A stretch of 64,000 nucleotides of DNA. Origin: Trifolium pratense. Taxonomy: Eukaryota > Streptophyta > Magnoliopsida > Fabales > Fabaceae. Positions 11,028 to 22,300 of the stretch are shown here, piece after piece. Each line of letters opens with the position of its first letter. Within the stretch, counting starts at the first letter, position 1. The notes under the pieces were generated by a model. It had not been told where the DNA came from, ran no database searches, and was given only the letters and a program-made list of their open reading frames with translations. The translations under genes were made by a program, and so were the position numbers. Location of the stretch: assembly GCF_020283565.1 (NCBI RefSeq), contig NC_060060.1, forward strand, positions 58,761,257 through 58,825,256, written 5' to 3'.

Positions 11028-11899
11028 CAAGGTTTTAAATTGCGGACCGCATCAGGTGATGCGGTCGCAATATTGCGGATGCGGTAGGCACTGCAACCGC
11101 ATCGGACCGCAATTGCGGTGTGAACTCAAATCACACGTGATGCCGCAACGCAACCGCAACGCAACAGCATTTTACCGCAACGACCGCAACGGTTCTATCC
11201 AATATTCCTTTTCGTAAAAATTCAGAGAATCTCACCTTTATTTTTTCCTGTATGTCATTTCATTTTAGAGTTTCTGTCTTCTTATGTCTCAATGAGTTGT
11301 CGAGGAGATGACTAGATGTGTTGTTGTGTGAGTTCAATTAGTTGTTTCACCGAATATCAATATTCATCAATTTCAGCTTCCTTTGATCTTTTCTCTTTGC
11401 ATCATTGTGCTCTGCTGCTCTATGCTAATGTATGTATTATGTAACTCTTCCCTTCCCTTCACTCATATTGTGCTTCGCTATGTGAAGATGAAAATGGGGT
11501 AGAAAGTTGGGATCTAGATCAACAAGAAGGTATTGCTACATAAATTCTAAGAACTTAAAACAGGGGAAAGAAGAAGATTTGTGAATCTTGGCTAAGAACA
11601 TAAATTCTATAACAATTATAAATGTTATATATGTTAATGTTTCTTCCATTGGAGTCAAAGTTATATTATTCATAAACATGATACCATGTCTTAAAAATGA
11701 ATTAAAATTTATATAGAATTATAAGTAAAAGATATATAAGGAATTACAATAATTATAGTATTTTTTCTGTGTTTATGTGGATAAAAAATTATTTCACGCC
11801 GCAACGGCCGCAGTTGCATCGCAGTGTCCGCGTTAGCCGCAATCGCAACATCTGCAACCGCAACCGCATCCACGACCGCAACCGCAATTTAAAACCTTG
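11028..11899. mobile_element. hAT-like nonautonomous element (CAAGGTTTTAAATTGCGG ends)
   Basis: An 872-bp element with terminal repeats CAAGGTTTTAAATTGCGG / CCGCAATTTAAAACCTTG and the exact 8-bp target duplication CTTGAAAC (11020-11027 and 11900-11907). An 8-bp duplication fits the hAT superfamily. Subterminal regions are full of short GCGG/CCGC repeats in both orientations (GCGGTCGCAATATTGCGGATGCGG near 11060, spread over several copies; CCGCAACCGCAACG near 11140), likely transposase-binding units. No transposase is encoded. Confidence 0.88.
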
Positions 11900-11907
11900 C
11901 TTGAAAC

Positions 11908-12257
11908 TACTTGCTGTGCACCGCCGTCCTGCATCCCTACGTGGTTCTGCTGCAAGTTCACTTTTGATATGAAAATAGTGATGCAATAGCAACCAGAAAC
12001 AGAGAATTCCAAAAACTGGAAAATTTAATTTGAGCTGCTTGCTTCTTCCATATCTTCTTCTCTGCAGGTAAGAAGTAAAACCACACCATAGCGAATCGAA
12101 GAGAAACAACACGTAACTGTTTCTGATTCATAATCTGCATTACATCCAAAACCTCTTTTACTGGATTGTTATATTAAACTTTTCTTGCATCCTCTCACTA
12201 ATCTCAAATATTGGATTCCCATAATTACAGAAACCTCAATTTCTTGCACCACAAAGC
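11908..12257. other. Upstream region of the PPR gene
   Basis: Noncoding by eye; presumably promoter and 5' UTR of the PPR gene. The hAT-like element ends 358 bp before the PPR start codon, so it may lie within or near the promoter. I could not define a TATA box with confidence. Confidence 0.45.
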
Positions 12258-14144
12258 ATGAAGAGAATGTTGTTACGTCATACAAAAACAATCTTCACTC
12301 ATCATCATTCCCCTAAATTTACCACCTCCGCAATAACATCTCCATTCAAACGTTGCCTCACCTATTCATCGTCCCCGGCACACATACATTTCAACAAACA
12401 CCTTACGTTCCTTGCAAAAAAGAAAAAACACTCAACCGCCATTTATCTTTTCAACCAAATTGAGTTCAATAGATTCATTACTCCTTGTATCATCACTCTT
12501 ACTATCATTATCACGTGTTTTTGTCAAATGGGTCGTGTCTCTTTAGGTTTTTCAGTTTTTGGGAAGATTATGAAACATGGGTATCATGTAGATACTGTGA
12601 CATTGAATGTGCTTATGAAAGGTTTGTGTGTTAGTGGTAATGTTTCGAAGGCGTTGGAGTTTCATGAAGAGGTTGTTAGTAAAGGGTTTAGATGGAATGA
12701 GGTTAGTTATAGGATTTTGATTAATGGGTTGTGTAAAGATGGGTATGTTAATTGGGCTATTCATATGTTGAGAATGATGGAGAAAGGTTGTTTTTGTGTG
12801 AAGGGTGATGTTGTTATGTATAGTACTGTTATTGATTGTTTGTGTAGAAATGGATTTGTGAATGAGGCTTGTGTTTTTTATCGTGAAATGGTGGGGAATG
12901 GTGTTTGTCCGAATGGGTTTACGTATGGATCGTTGATTCATGGATTGTGCGGTGTGGGGAGGGTTTGGGAAGGTTTTGAATTGTTGGAATGGATGGTTAG
13001 GAAGGGTTTATATGTAAGTGTTCATTTGTTTACTGTTTTGATTAATGGGTTGTGTAAAAAAGGTATGTTATATGAAGCACAGGGGGTATTCGATGAAATG
13101 GTTAAGAGAGGGCATAAACCTAATATTGTTACTTGTACTGTTTTGATGGGTGGGTATTGTTTGAATGGTAATGTGGATGTGGCAAGGGAGTTGTTTGATG
13201 CGGTTGTTAATTGGGGTTTTGCGCGTGACGTTTGGACTTATAACATCTTGATTCATGGATATTGTAAGGTTAAGAGATTGGATGATGCTATGAGAGTTTT
13301 TAATGAAATGCATCGTGAGGGTTTGGTTCCGAACCTTGTTACATACAATTCTCTGATTGATTGCTATTGCAAAGCTGGTGATGTCTGGCGTGCTTCGGAG
13401 GTTTTTGAGACAATGCATTATAGTGGTTTGACACCTGATATTGTTACGTGTTGTATTATTTTAGATGCTTTGTGCAAAAGGCAGGATCTTAAACATGCAA
13501 TTTTTTTGTTTAATCAACTGGTTGAAAAGGGTTTGGAACCTGATGTTTGGAGTTATACCATTTTGATTAATGGGTGTTGCACGAATCAAAGGATGGGTGA
13601 GGCCATGAATCTAGAGAAAGAAATGCGTCTTAAGAATTTGGTTCCTCATACTGTAACTTACACTAGTCTTATTGATGGCTTGTGCAGATGTGGGAGAATC
13701 TCATGTGCATGGAATCTTCTTAAAGAGATGCATGCTAATGGTCCTCCCCCAGATAATATAACGTATAGTATCTTGTTAAATGCTTTATGCAAAAACCAAT
13801 ATCTTGACGAGGCAATTTTTTTATTTAACCAAATGATTAAAAGTGGTTTGGAACCTGACGTTTTCTGTTATACTATCATGATTGGTGGATATTGCAAGAG
13901 TAAAAGGATAGACGAAGCAACAAATCTTTTCAAAGAAATGCTTATGAAAAATGTGGTTCCTGATATTGCAACTTGCACAATACTTTTTGATGGCTTGTTC
14001 CAATCTGGGAAAATCTCGTATGCATGGCAGCTTGTTAATATGATTCGTGACACTGATCCACCTCCTGATGTTCTCAATTACCTGGATGCACTTTTCACAA
14101 GTGAGCATGATGACAACAAGTGCTTTGCTTCAGCCTATTGTTAG
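12258..14144 (+). CDS. P-class pentatricopeptide repeat protein, probably mitochondrial
   Basis: Intronless 628-residue protein. Residues 1-60 (MKRMLLRHTKTIFTHHHS...) are basic, Ser/Thr/His-rich and nearly free of acids, as in a mitochondrial presequence. From about residue 110 there are 14 consecutive 35-residue PPR motifs, seen as repeats of VTYxxLIxGLCKxGxxxxA followed by EMxxxGxxPD, plus a partial last motif. There is no E, DYW or SMR domain, so it is P-class, the type that binds organelle RNA one base per repeat and steers processing, stability or translation. GLCKxG-type repeats recall the restorer-of-fertility-like subgroup, but an assignment needs a tree. The gene ends at TAG 14142-14144. 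Several hundred bp of 3' sequence with possible UTR introns follow. No frame breaks. Confidence 0.92.
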   Translation: MKRMLLRHTKTIFTHHHSPKFTTSAITSPFKRCLTYSSSPAHIHFNKHLTFLAKKKKHSTAIYLFNQIEFNRFITPCIITLTIIITCFCQMGRVSLGFSVFGKIMKHGYHVDTVTLNVLMKGLCVSGNVSKALEFHEEVVSKGFRWNEVSYRILINGLCKDGYVNWAIHMLRMMEKGCFCVKGDVVMYSTVIDCLCRNGFVNEACVFYREMVGNGVCPNGFTYGSLIHGLCGVGRVWEGFELLEWMVRKGLYVSVHLFTVLINGLCKKGMLYEAQGVFDEMVKRGHKPNIVTCTVLMGGYCLNGNVDVARELFDAVVNWGFARDVWTYNILIHGYCKVKRLDDAMRVFNEMHREGLVPNLVTYNSLIDCYCKAGDVWRASEVFETMHYSGLTPDIVTCCIILDALCKRQDLKHAIFLFNQLVEKGLEPDVWSYTILINGCCTNQRMGEAMNLEKEMRLKNLVPHTVTYTSLIDGLCRCGRISCAWNLLKEMHANGPPPDNITYSILLNALCKNQYLDEAIFLFNQMIKSGLEPDVFCYTIMIGGYCKSKRIDEATNLFKEMLMKNVVPDIATCTILFDGLFQSGKISYAWQLVNMIRDTDPPPDVLNYLDALFTSEHDDNKCFASAYC

Positions 14145-17100
14145 CAGGGGAAATTGTTATTGTGAGTACAGTTAACTAAACTTACTGATTGTTTGTATGA
14201 AGCTGGAATAAATAGTGCTCAAGATTTTCCATGCATCTTTTCATTAAAGGATGTTATCATACTATATTCCATAATGAGATTTTCCATACATGCTAAATTT
14301 AGTTATTTAGTTAACAAAACGTGTAAAGGCACATAAATTTATTCCAGTTATAGTTGATGTCAAATGACATGTAATGTACCTGTCAATTGTAGAGTTTAAT
14401 TATAAGTCCCTCCTTTGCATTTGATTATTTTTTTTGTAATAATACTATACATTTCATGATAGGATCCAATGACTTCTGTTTTATGATGTTTAAGCTACAT
14501 GCTATTTTCTTTGCATGCGGACCCTTCCTTTTTTCTTAAATAATTTTTTATATATTAATTTGGCTCTATCACTCCTTTTCTGGTATGATTCAAGCATCCT
14601 GCTTTTCTGCTATGTTCAATTCTGAGAGCAACCTGTTGTCAAATGTAGGTGATTCTTCCAGCTCTAGATAAATGTGTGACGAATGCAACACAGAATGAAC
14701 ACAAGGGAAAACATAAAATTTTTTATCATCTATTTGAGCTGTTAAAGTCTTCCATTTTTAAATGATGAAAGTTTTCCGAAGGAGTTAGCATCCTGTGCAG
14801 GAGCTCTGCAGACGTCAGTTAGTCAACACATGGCTTGGGGTTCGATAGACTACATCTAATTTCAGATCGCCATTTCTTTTGAGAACTCTTAATCTTTTAT
14901 GATGGCTTGTATTTCTAATTATTTGTTGGACAATTGCAGAAAAGCAACAATGGAAATGATGTACAAGCACTGCTTGGCTATTGAGCCAATTGGGCTTATA
15001 TGGATATCACCTTAATGTAATGGACTTTCAATGGCATAGTACTAGTGCAACACATCCAAAAAAAATTGTCAATGAAAGGTACTTTTTGGTTCTTACTTTA
15101 GAGTTCAAAATATTTAGTATTAAAACTGTTGTTTCCTTTTCCTTTTATTATGTAAGAAGTCTTATAGATCTAGGAAGAGGGAATGGCATTGGCAGGGATA
15201 TAATCGATGATATTCAAGCATAGTAGCATATTATGGTAAATACCATGTTTGGTGAGCTATCAGCCCCATGGCTGCTATTTCCTTCTTTCGGTAATGAGAT
15301 CATGTAAATGAAAGTTTATGATATATTTCAGTTTCTTCTTACTATGCTCATATACCTGTGTCTGAAGATCTGAGTCTCACTTTACGCTAAATTATGGTCA
15401 ATCTATAGTGTTGAATCCACCATTCAAACGGACAAAGTTAGGTGATATAAGTATAATAATATTGACAAAAGCAGTTGTCAGTGTATAATAATAATGACAA
15501 TTGGTGTCAATGGATCTGTCGGTGGACCGTGTGTGTGTCTTGTGTTCTGGAGGAACTAGGATGTTTATAAATTCCTGACTCTGTCCAAAAATATGCCACC
15601 ACAGCCAATGGTCTTTGTGAGAAGAGAGATTGTTTGATGAAGCAATTTGCATGCTTTAAAAGGTGAAAAAAAATGTCTGCTTCTGAAATGCTAATAAATT
15701 TTGAAAAATTGTTTTGTTTTCAATTACATCTTGTTTTGATTTCAATTGTAGTTATTAATGTTGAATGTTTGGAAAATGCTTTTTTTTTTTTTTCTGTCTG
15801 TCAGAGAAATTGGATTGCAATGGATTTGATATTGTTAAAGTGTCTTTTTGACTTTTTGTTTTTATTGACGGTTAACATTTTTATTCCCACCTTGACACAG
15901 CTTTGATCCTTCTTCATTTGCAGTGTTACTGTCACTGACTTTTAGTTTTAACTCTACGGTATAAAAGAAATAGGAAAAGATCATATAAAACTTTTTTAAA
16001 TTTAAAAAGGATCGGTACACCAAGTCTACAAATCTATTCTAACTATAAAGTGTTTTTGCAATCTGAATAGGGTGTAATTAACCTTATGTTAGTTTAGTCC
16101 AATAAAATAATTAATTAATAATGCAACAGGCCTAGTAGAAATTGACACTGTATGTCATCTTTGCCCTATTCTTTTTTCATGTTATCTAATGTTTACACAT
16201 TTTACTACCAGGAAATATGTTAATCGCAGATATATCTTGATTGCACACTCGGAGAAATTGTTCCCCCTGATAAAAGTATCCAACATAACCAAGTATAATC
16301 TGTTCTCTTGCTACTCTGCGAGATTCAATTCTTAACTGATGACTGGCTATGTACCCCAAGACCCTCCAATGATGATTTGTCCAAGCAGTTTGAGCCACAA
16401 TGCCTGGGAAGAGGCTGAAATGCAGTGAGACAGGTCCATCATTTCAGCTTTTGACCCCTGATTCCTGATCGTGGTTTTGGAACAAAATTAGGTCCATTTG
16501 GCAGGCAACCAGAAGAAAGCTATTAAAATTGTCAAAATGCAAGGACCATCTACCTTCTTTCCTACAGAAATGACAAGTGTTTTGGAGTGAAAGAGATGTC
16601 GATAATCCTATAATGCTTGGTTGATCTCTGTTTTATTCATATGCTTATTCATCGTGATTGTATGTTTAAAGTTTGAACTGCAGTGGATTAATTTTCTGAT
16701 TCTCTTTATATTTTGTTTCATGCCTATATAAGTGGTGTTTGAGGAAGTGTATTTTGTTTGCATGGTCACTGCTATTCTCTAGAATTTCTTCTTCATGTGC
16801 ACACATAACACATTTCAAAGTCCACTTCAGCTTAAACATTAGGCATATCGACTATAGCCCGTTAGATGTCAGTGTCTGCTGTCAAATTTGTGAATCAATG
16901 GATTTTTTTTGCTTTCTTATGCAAGTCTTTTTTTCTGTTTTTCCTTCTGACTTCAATCTTCTCAATTTGATTTGCAGAATTGAAAAATTTATGGACTATC
17001 CTATTCCCTGAGGAGACTCAGATTCTGCTTTTCGCGGGGGAACTTCACTTTTCACATTTTTCTTCAAAGGCGAGTCACAATTGATATTGCTAAGATTGTG

Positions 17101-17784
17101 AATATAGTTCGTAGTCTTTTCTAAGTAAGGGGACCTATCTCAAGATTTTGGAAGAAAAATTGTCTTCTCGTGATGGCTAACAGTATCTTATTGTTCTCAT
17201 GGTCATTCTGGTATAACTGGCAAAAGCTATAGATTCAGCAACTTTGTCAATTTTGGGCTTTTATAAAGTTTGTAGCACAGAGTTGCATTTGAGGAACATC
17301 TAAGCATGTAACTTGTGAATTGTGATTTTCCTCACAATTTATTAAGGCAATGGGCTGTTTGAATATTGAGCATGATTATTTGCGCACAGTTGTTTCTTTC
17401 GTCTGATAGTATAATTCCAGACATGTGTGACTTTTTTTAGAAATCTGGAGGTAGGAAAATAAGCTCTCCGTTGTTTCTATGTATCAGTGAACATGCACTC
17501 AATAACTCGATGAAGTAGATTTTGATACCATAATTTATGGAATCGTTATCGTGGCTTAATAATGATCTCCCCCGTACGAAGTGTTGTAGAATGTTAGTTT
17601 CATTTTCATGGCTTAAAGAATTAGTTCGTCTCTTTTGATTTTCTTTCTTGCACTTTAAGGCTGTACCATAAAGATAGGCTTTTGTTTTGATTCTATATGA
17701 TTTCATTTGAATTTGGTCTTATGCGTGTGCTAACTTAGCTGTAAGATATAATTAGATAATTAACTGTCATACAAGCCAACTTTA
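14145..17784. other. Noncoding region downstream of the PPR gene
   Basis: No ORF with a recognisable domain. Several T-rich tracts ending in TTGCAG (for example near 14936 and 16976) resemble splice acceptors, so the PPR transcript may have an extended, spliced 3' UTR; this is inference. I see no other gene. Confidence 0.4.
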
Positions 17785-17993
17785 GGGTCCGTTTGGCCCA
17801 ACTTTTTTTAGAGCTTATGCAAATAGCTTATACAGTATAAATTATGTTTTATGCTATTTTATAAGTTCACACTGGTGAAAATTGTAATTTTATAAGCTAT
17901 TTTATTATAAACTACCTTGACAAACTTATAATAATATATAAAAATTGCATAAGCTGTTTGTATAAGCTCTAAAAAAGTGGGCCAAACGAGCCC
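17785..17993. mobile_element. PIF/Harbinger-like (Tourist-type) MITE
   Basis: A 209-bp element with terminal repeats GGGTCCGTTTGGCC / GGCCAAACGAGCCC extending about 45 bp with mismatches, flanked by TTA on both sides (17782-17784 and 17994-17996). The 3-bp TTA duplication and G-rich ends fit Tourist-like MITEs. No coding capacity. Confidence 0.85.
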
Positions 17994-17996
17994 TTA

Positions 17997-19306
17997 ATGT
18001 CATTAATGGTTTAACATATTTTTCTTTGACAGTTTGGTTTAACACACTTTCAATCATGATATCGTGTCTTGTGTGATTTGATCACTTAACTAACAATCTA
18101 CCATCTACTATGAAACCACATAGAAGAATTCCTAATGTATTTTTATCACAGGCTAACGAGATTGTCCCATATTTTGGCATAAACTGAGCCTTAATTAAAA
18201 AACACGACCTAACACAACCATATTTATTTGAGTAGCACCATATTTATTTGAGTGCTCTTCCCCTGCCCCCCATCATTCTTAAAAACAAAATCCCATCTAA
18301 ATTTATCTATTTGAGTTGGGAAAAAAACATTATGTTTTTAATCAGAATGGTAAATATTACATAAAATTTACACACACAAATAATATTACATAAAACACCG
18401 TTTCAATCTGTCTGGACCGGGCCGAACAATTGAATTTAAAAAACAAGAGCGAATTTTTTTCCACACCTCCTGAATTTTCTAAAATACCTTGATTGAGTTC
18501 CCCTTTTAGGATGCGAATACCCCTATATATAAAATTTTAGAATTTTACACGTTCACTTTTTAAGAAATTAAGATGCAAACATCAATAACGATGTAAACAC
18601 CCCTTATACATGAACTTTTAGGATTTTAAATGTTCCCCTTCTAGAAGGTGAAATCTGTTTTTGATTTTAAAACTTGAAACATTTTTTTTTACCGAAACAA
18701 ATCTTTTTTTTTTTAAAGTTGTTTACGTTTTTAGATATTGATGTTCCTCATGATTCTTCCACTAATGAGAAGTCAGACATTGCATCAAAAGTTGTGGATG
18801 CTCACACTGGCGTGAAGTCAAACATTGCAATAATCCAATCATCGGGATGCTCCACAATTTTATGTGCAATGTTTGACTTCACATCTTCTTCAGAATCTTT
18901 TTTTTTTGTAGAGATAAAATCCTTATATTTCATATATAAGAGGTGTTCACATCCTAAAAGATGAACGAGCATCCTAAAAGGTGAATGTATAAAATCACAG
19001 ATTTTGTATTTTTTTTTCAACTCTCACTTTCTAGAATGCAAAGGGGATATTTTTGGAAAATTGGAGGTGTACGAAAAGAAATTCACAAAACAGAAACAAA
19101 TTGGTCTGGCCCATTTCTGTCCTACTTTTGTCAAATCTTGCCAACAAAAATTCAAACTAAAAAACCTAACTCAGAAAAATCACCACCGCAAAACAACCTC
19201 TGCAACCGCCACTACCACCCTAATTTTCTCTGAAAAATCTAATCCCAGAAATGTGTTCCAATTAACTTTATTTCAAAATTCTTTTTCTTCACTGAGAAAG
19301 AGTTCA
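17997..19306. other. Intergenic region and promoter of SEH1
   Basis: Noncoding by eye apart from the inverted duplication at 18767-18882. The last 150 bp before the SEH1 start (from about 19140) are C/A-rich with TCT runs, as in a plant 5' UTR. Confidence 0.4.
18767..18882. repeat. Inverted duplication of a 37-bp block with an extra half copy
   Basis: Block 18767-18803 (GAGAAGTCAGACATTGCAT at its start) recurs inverted at 18846-18882, and its first half recurs directly at 18812-18829. The inner pair, GTGAAGTCAAACATTGCA and its reverse complement, is an 18-bp perfect inverted repeat with a loop of about 35 bases. Transcribed, it would form a hairpin. Similar short peptides (KSDIASKVV, KSNIAHKIV) can be read on both strands, suggesting a duplicated scrap of coding sequence. 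Confidence 0.6.
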
Positions 19307-22300
19307 ATGGCGAAGGAATTGTTGAGCCTTGATAATGGCACAATCTGTTCTTCATGGAATTACTCTGACACAAGACTCGCTACAGGTTCCATCGATGGCA
19401 CTCTTTCGATATTCGATTTGAGAGATTCAACTTCTTCTACTTCTAACTCTCTTCGCTCTACTTTCAAAACCAAGGTAGTCAATTTAATATTCAAATTGAA
19501 TTTTTTTATATTTATTTTTGATAAAATTATCTTGCTTATCAATGCATTGATACTAGTGATTTTGAGACTGAGTTCATTTTAAGGGCCTGTTTGGATTTAC
19601 ATGTGTAATGTGTTTCTCTACTACCATAACCACTTGTGAGTTTGTTTAGGAGAGAGGAAACTACTTATGACATATCTATAAGTTGTTTTTTGCTTATTTA
19701 AGTTTCTATAAGCTCTGCCGGATAGTTTATGAAATTTTTTAGAGCTTATATGAAAATAGACTTTATTTTATGTTTTGTTATAGAAATAGCTTACATAAGT
19801 ACTTAGGCCCTGTTTGGATTGGTTTATATGAGTTTATCTAATATAATATCCACTAGCATAAGCACTTATTAGACTATTTGGGGGAGTTTATGAAAACAAC
19901 TTATGAAAGTCCATATCATAAACTCTTAAGGATAGTTTGTGAAAACAACTTATGTAAAAATAGTTTGATTTTAGTTTTTCTTTGTTTTAAAACTAGCCTA
20001 TACATTATGATAAGCATTTATGCTATAAGCCCTTGATTAAGTTCTTTATCCAAACAGACCCTTGTATGATAAGCGCTTATGCTATAAGTGTTTAATTAAG
20101 TTGTTTGTTTATACAAACAATGCCTAAGTCTTTATCTGAGTTGCTCAGCTAGTGTTTCTCTAAGTGATTTTCTACAGTTATGTTCCTACCCCAGAAACTC
20201 TAAAAGTTCATGAAGGAAACCTTAGCCATGTTTACATTGTGAAAACGTTTTCTATTTTCATTTCTTAAAATATGTGTTCATTTTAACTTTACTAATAAGA
20301 TGCGAGACTCTAGAATTGAATCACTGTGATGAAGAGAAGATGAAATGGTAGATAGCCTTGAGAGATTATGCATTTCTGGAAATAATGAAATTTTTTATTT
20401 TTTTTTGAGTATTCATTGTTTTCCTAAAATGCACAAAACTGTTCACTTCAAGAGTCTCTTAACTTCTTGGTAGCAAGTAAAAATAACACAAACTTTAATT
20501 TTTACAAAACTAACATAGAAAATAGTAAACTTGGCATTATAGTTTATATAAGAACAATTTGATTTATTTATGTTTTGTTATAGAAATTGCTTACATAAGT
20601 ACTCATATGACAAACACATATGCTATAAGTGCTTAGGTAATCTGTTTAACGAAACACGGTCCAAGAATTTATTTAAGTTGCTCAGCTCTTGTGCTTCTCG
20701 TGGTGTATTTTAAATTTGTGTTTTCTATCCCCCCTGAAAATGTGAAGGTTCGTGAAGGAAACATTGTGAAGATAGTATGGCTTCTGCCGGAGTATGGTGA
20801 TGCGGTTGCATGTATTTCCGCCGATGGAATTGTTTCTTTGTTGGAAGAGATTGTTGAAGGTATCATTGATTCGGTTTCTTCATTCTTGTCTTATTTTGTC
20901 ACGTGTTTTACATTTTCTTCATAAATTTAAGTTAAAAGCTCCCAGCTTTTCATACGTTTTATAAATTGTCTATATAGATTCAAAGCCTCTTCAGTGGAAG
21001 CTATGCAAAACCTTCGGAAGCAGTGCGAGTAAAGTCCTTGATGTTCAATTTGGAATCTCTTTGTCTCGTTTGAAAATGGTTAGTTTTCTAAGTTTTAAAA
21101 AAACTGAATTTCAAGTCGCCATTAGTAATAACTGATTTGATTTATCGAAACATTTTATATCTATGTGCATGTTTTTCACTTGAAAGTAAATTCTATTGAT
21201 TTACACCGTTTTACATTTTTATGAACACCAAAGGTTGCTGCATATTCAGATGGTCATGTGAGAGTTTTTGAGCTCTTGGATCCCTTGGAACTGACTAACT
21301 GGCAGCTTCAGGTGAAACTAGCTTGTTCCATCTTCTCTTGTTCATGAAATGTGATACTTAATATTTTTCTTACAATAAACCAACCTAAATTTTTATTCTG
21401 TTCTTTCTTTGTAGGCTGAATTTCAAAATGTTATTGAATCAGTGTCTTCGTTTGGAAAGGCGTTGTCCCTCTCTGCGTCGATATCTTTGAATCCACAAAA
21501 GGGCGGAAGCCAGGAATCCAGCTTCCTTGTAGGTTTCAATTCAAATACACCAGAGCTTAATTCTTCCAAGGTAACTAAATCTAGTCCAAATTCTCTCCCT
21601 GTTATTTCATTTTAATTTGAGCTGCATTGTCTTAAATTTCCATGTTATGGTTATTGTCTTCTAGAATTGTATCTCTGTATATGTTAAGTATGAGTGTATA
21701 TAGCCTTGCAAATGTTACAGTCTGATATAATAGGGAAGACTTCAGTGTTTTAACACCCAAAAAATGTCCTTTACATATTTCTCATTTTGGGTTTTGGCGA
21801 TTCTACACTATGTAGCACTGACATATCAGTTTGAAGGTGTGTTTTGTGCACGGCACATGTGGTTACATTCAATTTTCTATTATTATCAGTGTCGACGTTT
21901 CAGTTTCACGTTCGTCGCCGGGGTCTGTATCGGTGCTTCATAGATGATAGAAATCAACTTAGTATCTATGGAAATGAAGTAAGAAAAATATACTGATGTA
22001 GGTAGAAAACACTGTTATATTGAATATGTCATAGAATCAAGGTGATTCTATGGTGGAATTACAGTGTATAGAAGGAAAGTACAATGCAGAAAACTATAAA
22101 GGTGAATAGGCACTTCGAGAAGCCTATAGTTTCCCAGGAAATAACTAACCAAATTCAAGTCTGACCACTACACACACACATGCTTCTCTTTCATATACTA
22201 TCAGATCTACATTCTCTCTCTTTGCACTACTACTATTTCTCTGTTTCCTCACATACAGCCTACCATAACTATCAATAGATTCTATAAAATTGCTGACTTT

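Noticed and set aside
12552..14108. Minus-strand ORFs under the PPR gene
   Set aside because: Antisense shadows of a repeat protein; the plus-strand PPR motifs explain the sequence.
19004..19306. Upstream in-frame extension of SEH1 exon 1 (about 100 extra residues)
   Set aside because: Open frame upstream, but composition is Lys/Phe/Gln-rich and UTR-like; the SEH1 family begins at MAKELLSLDNG, so I start at 19307.
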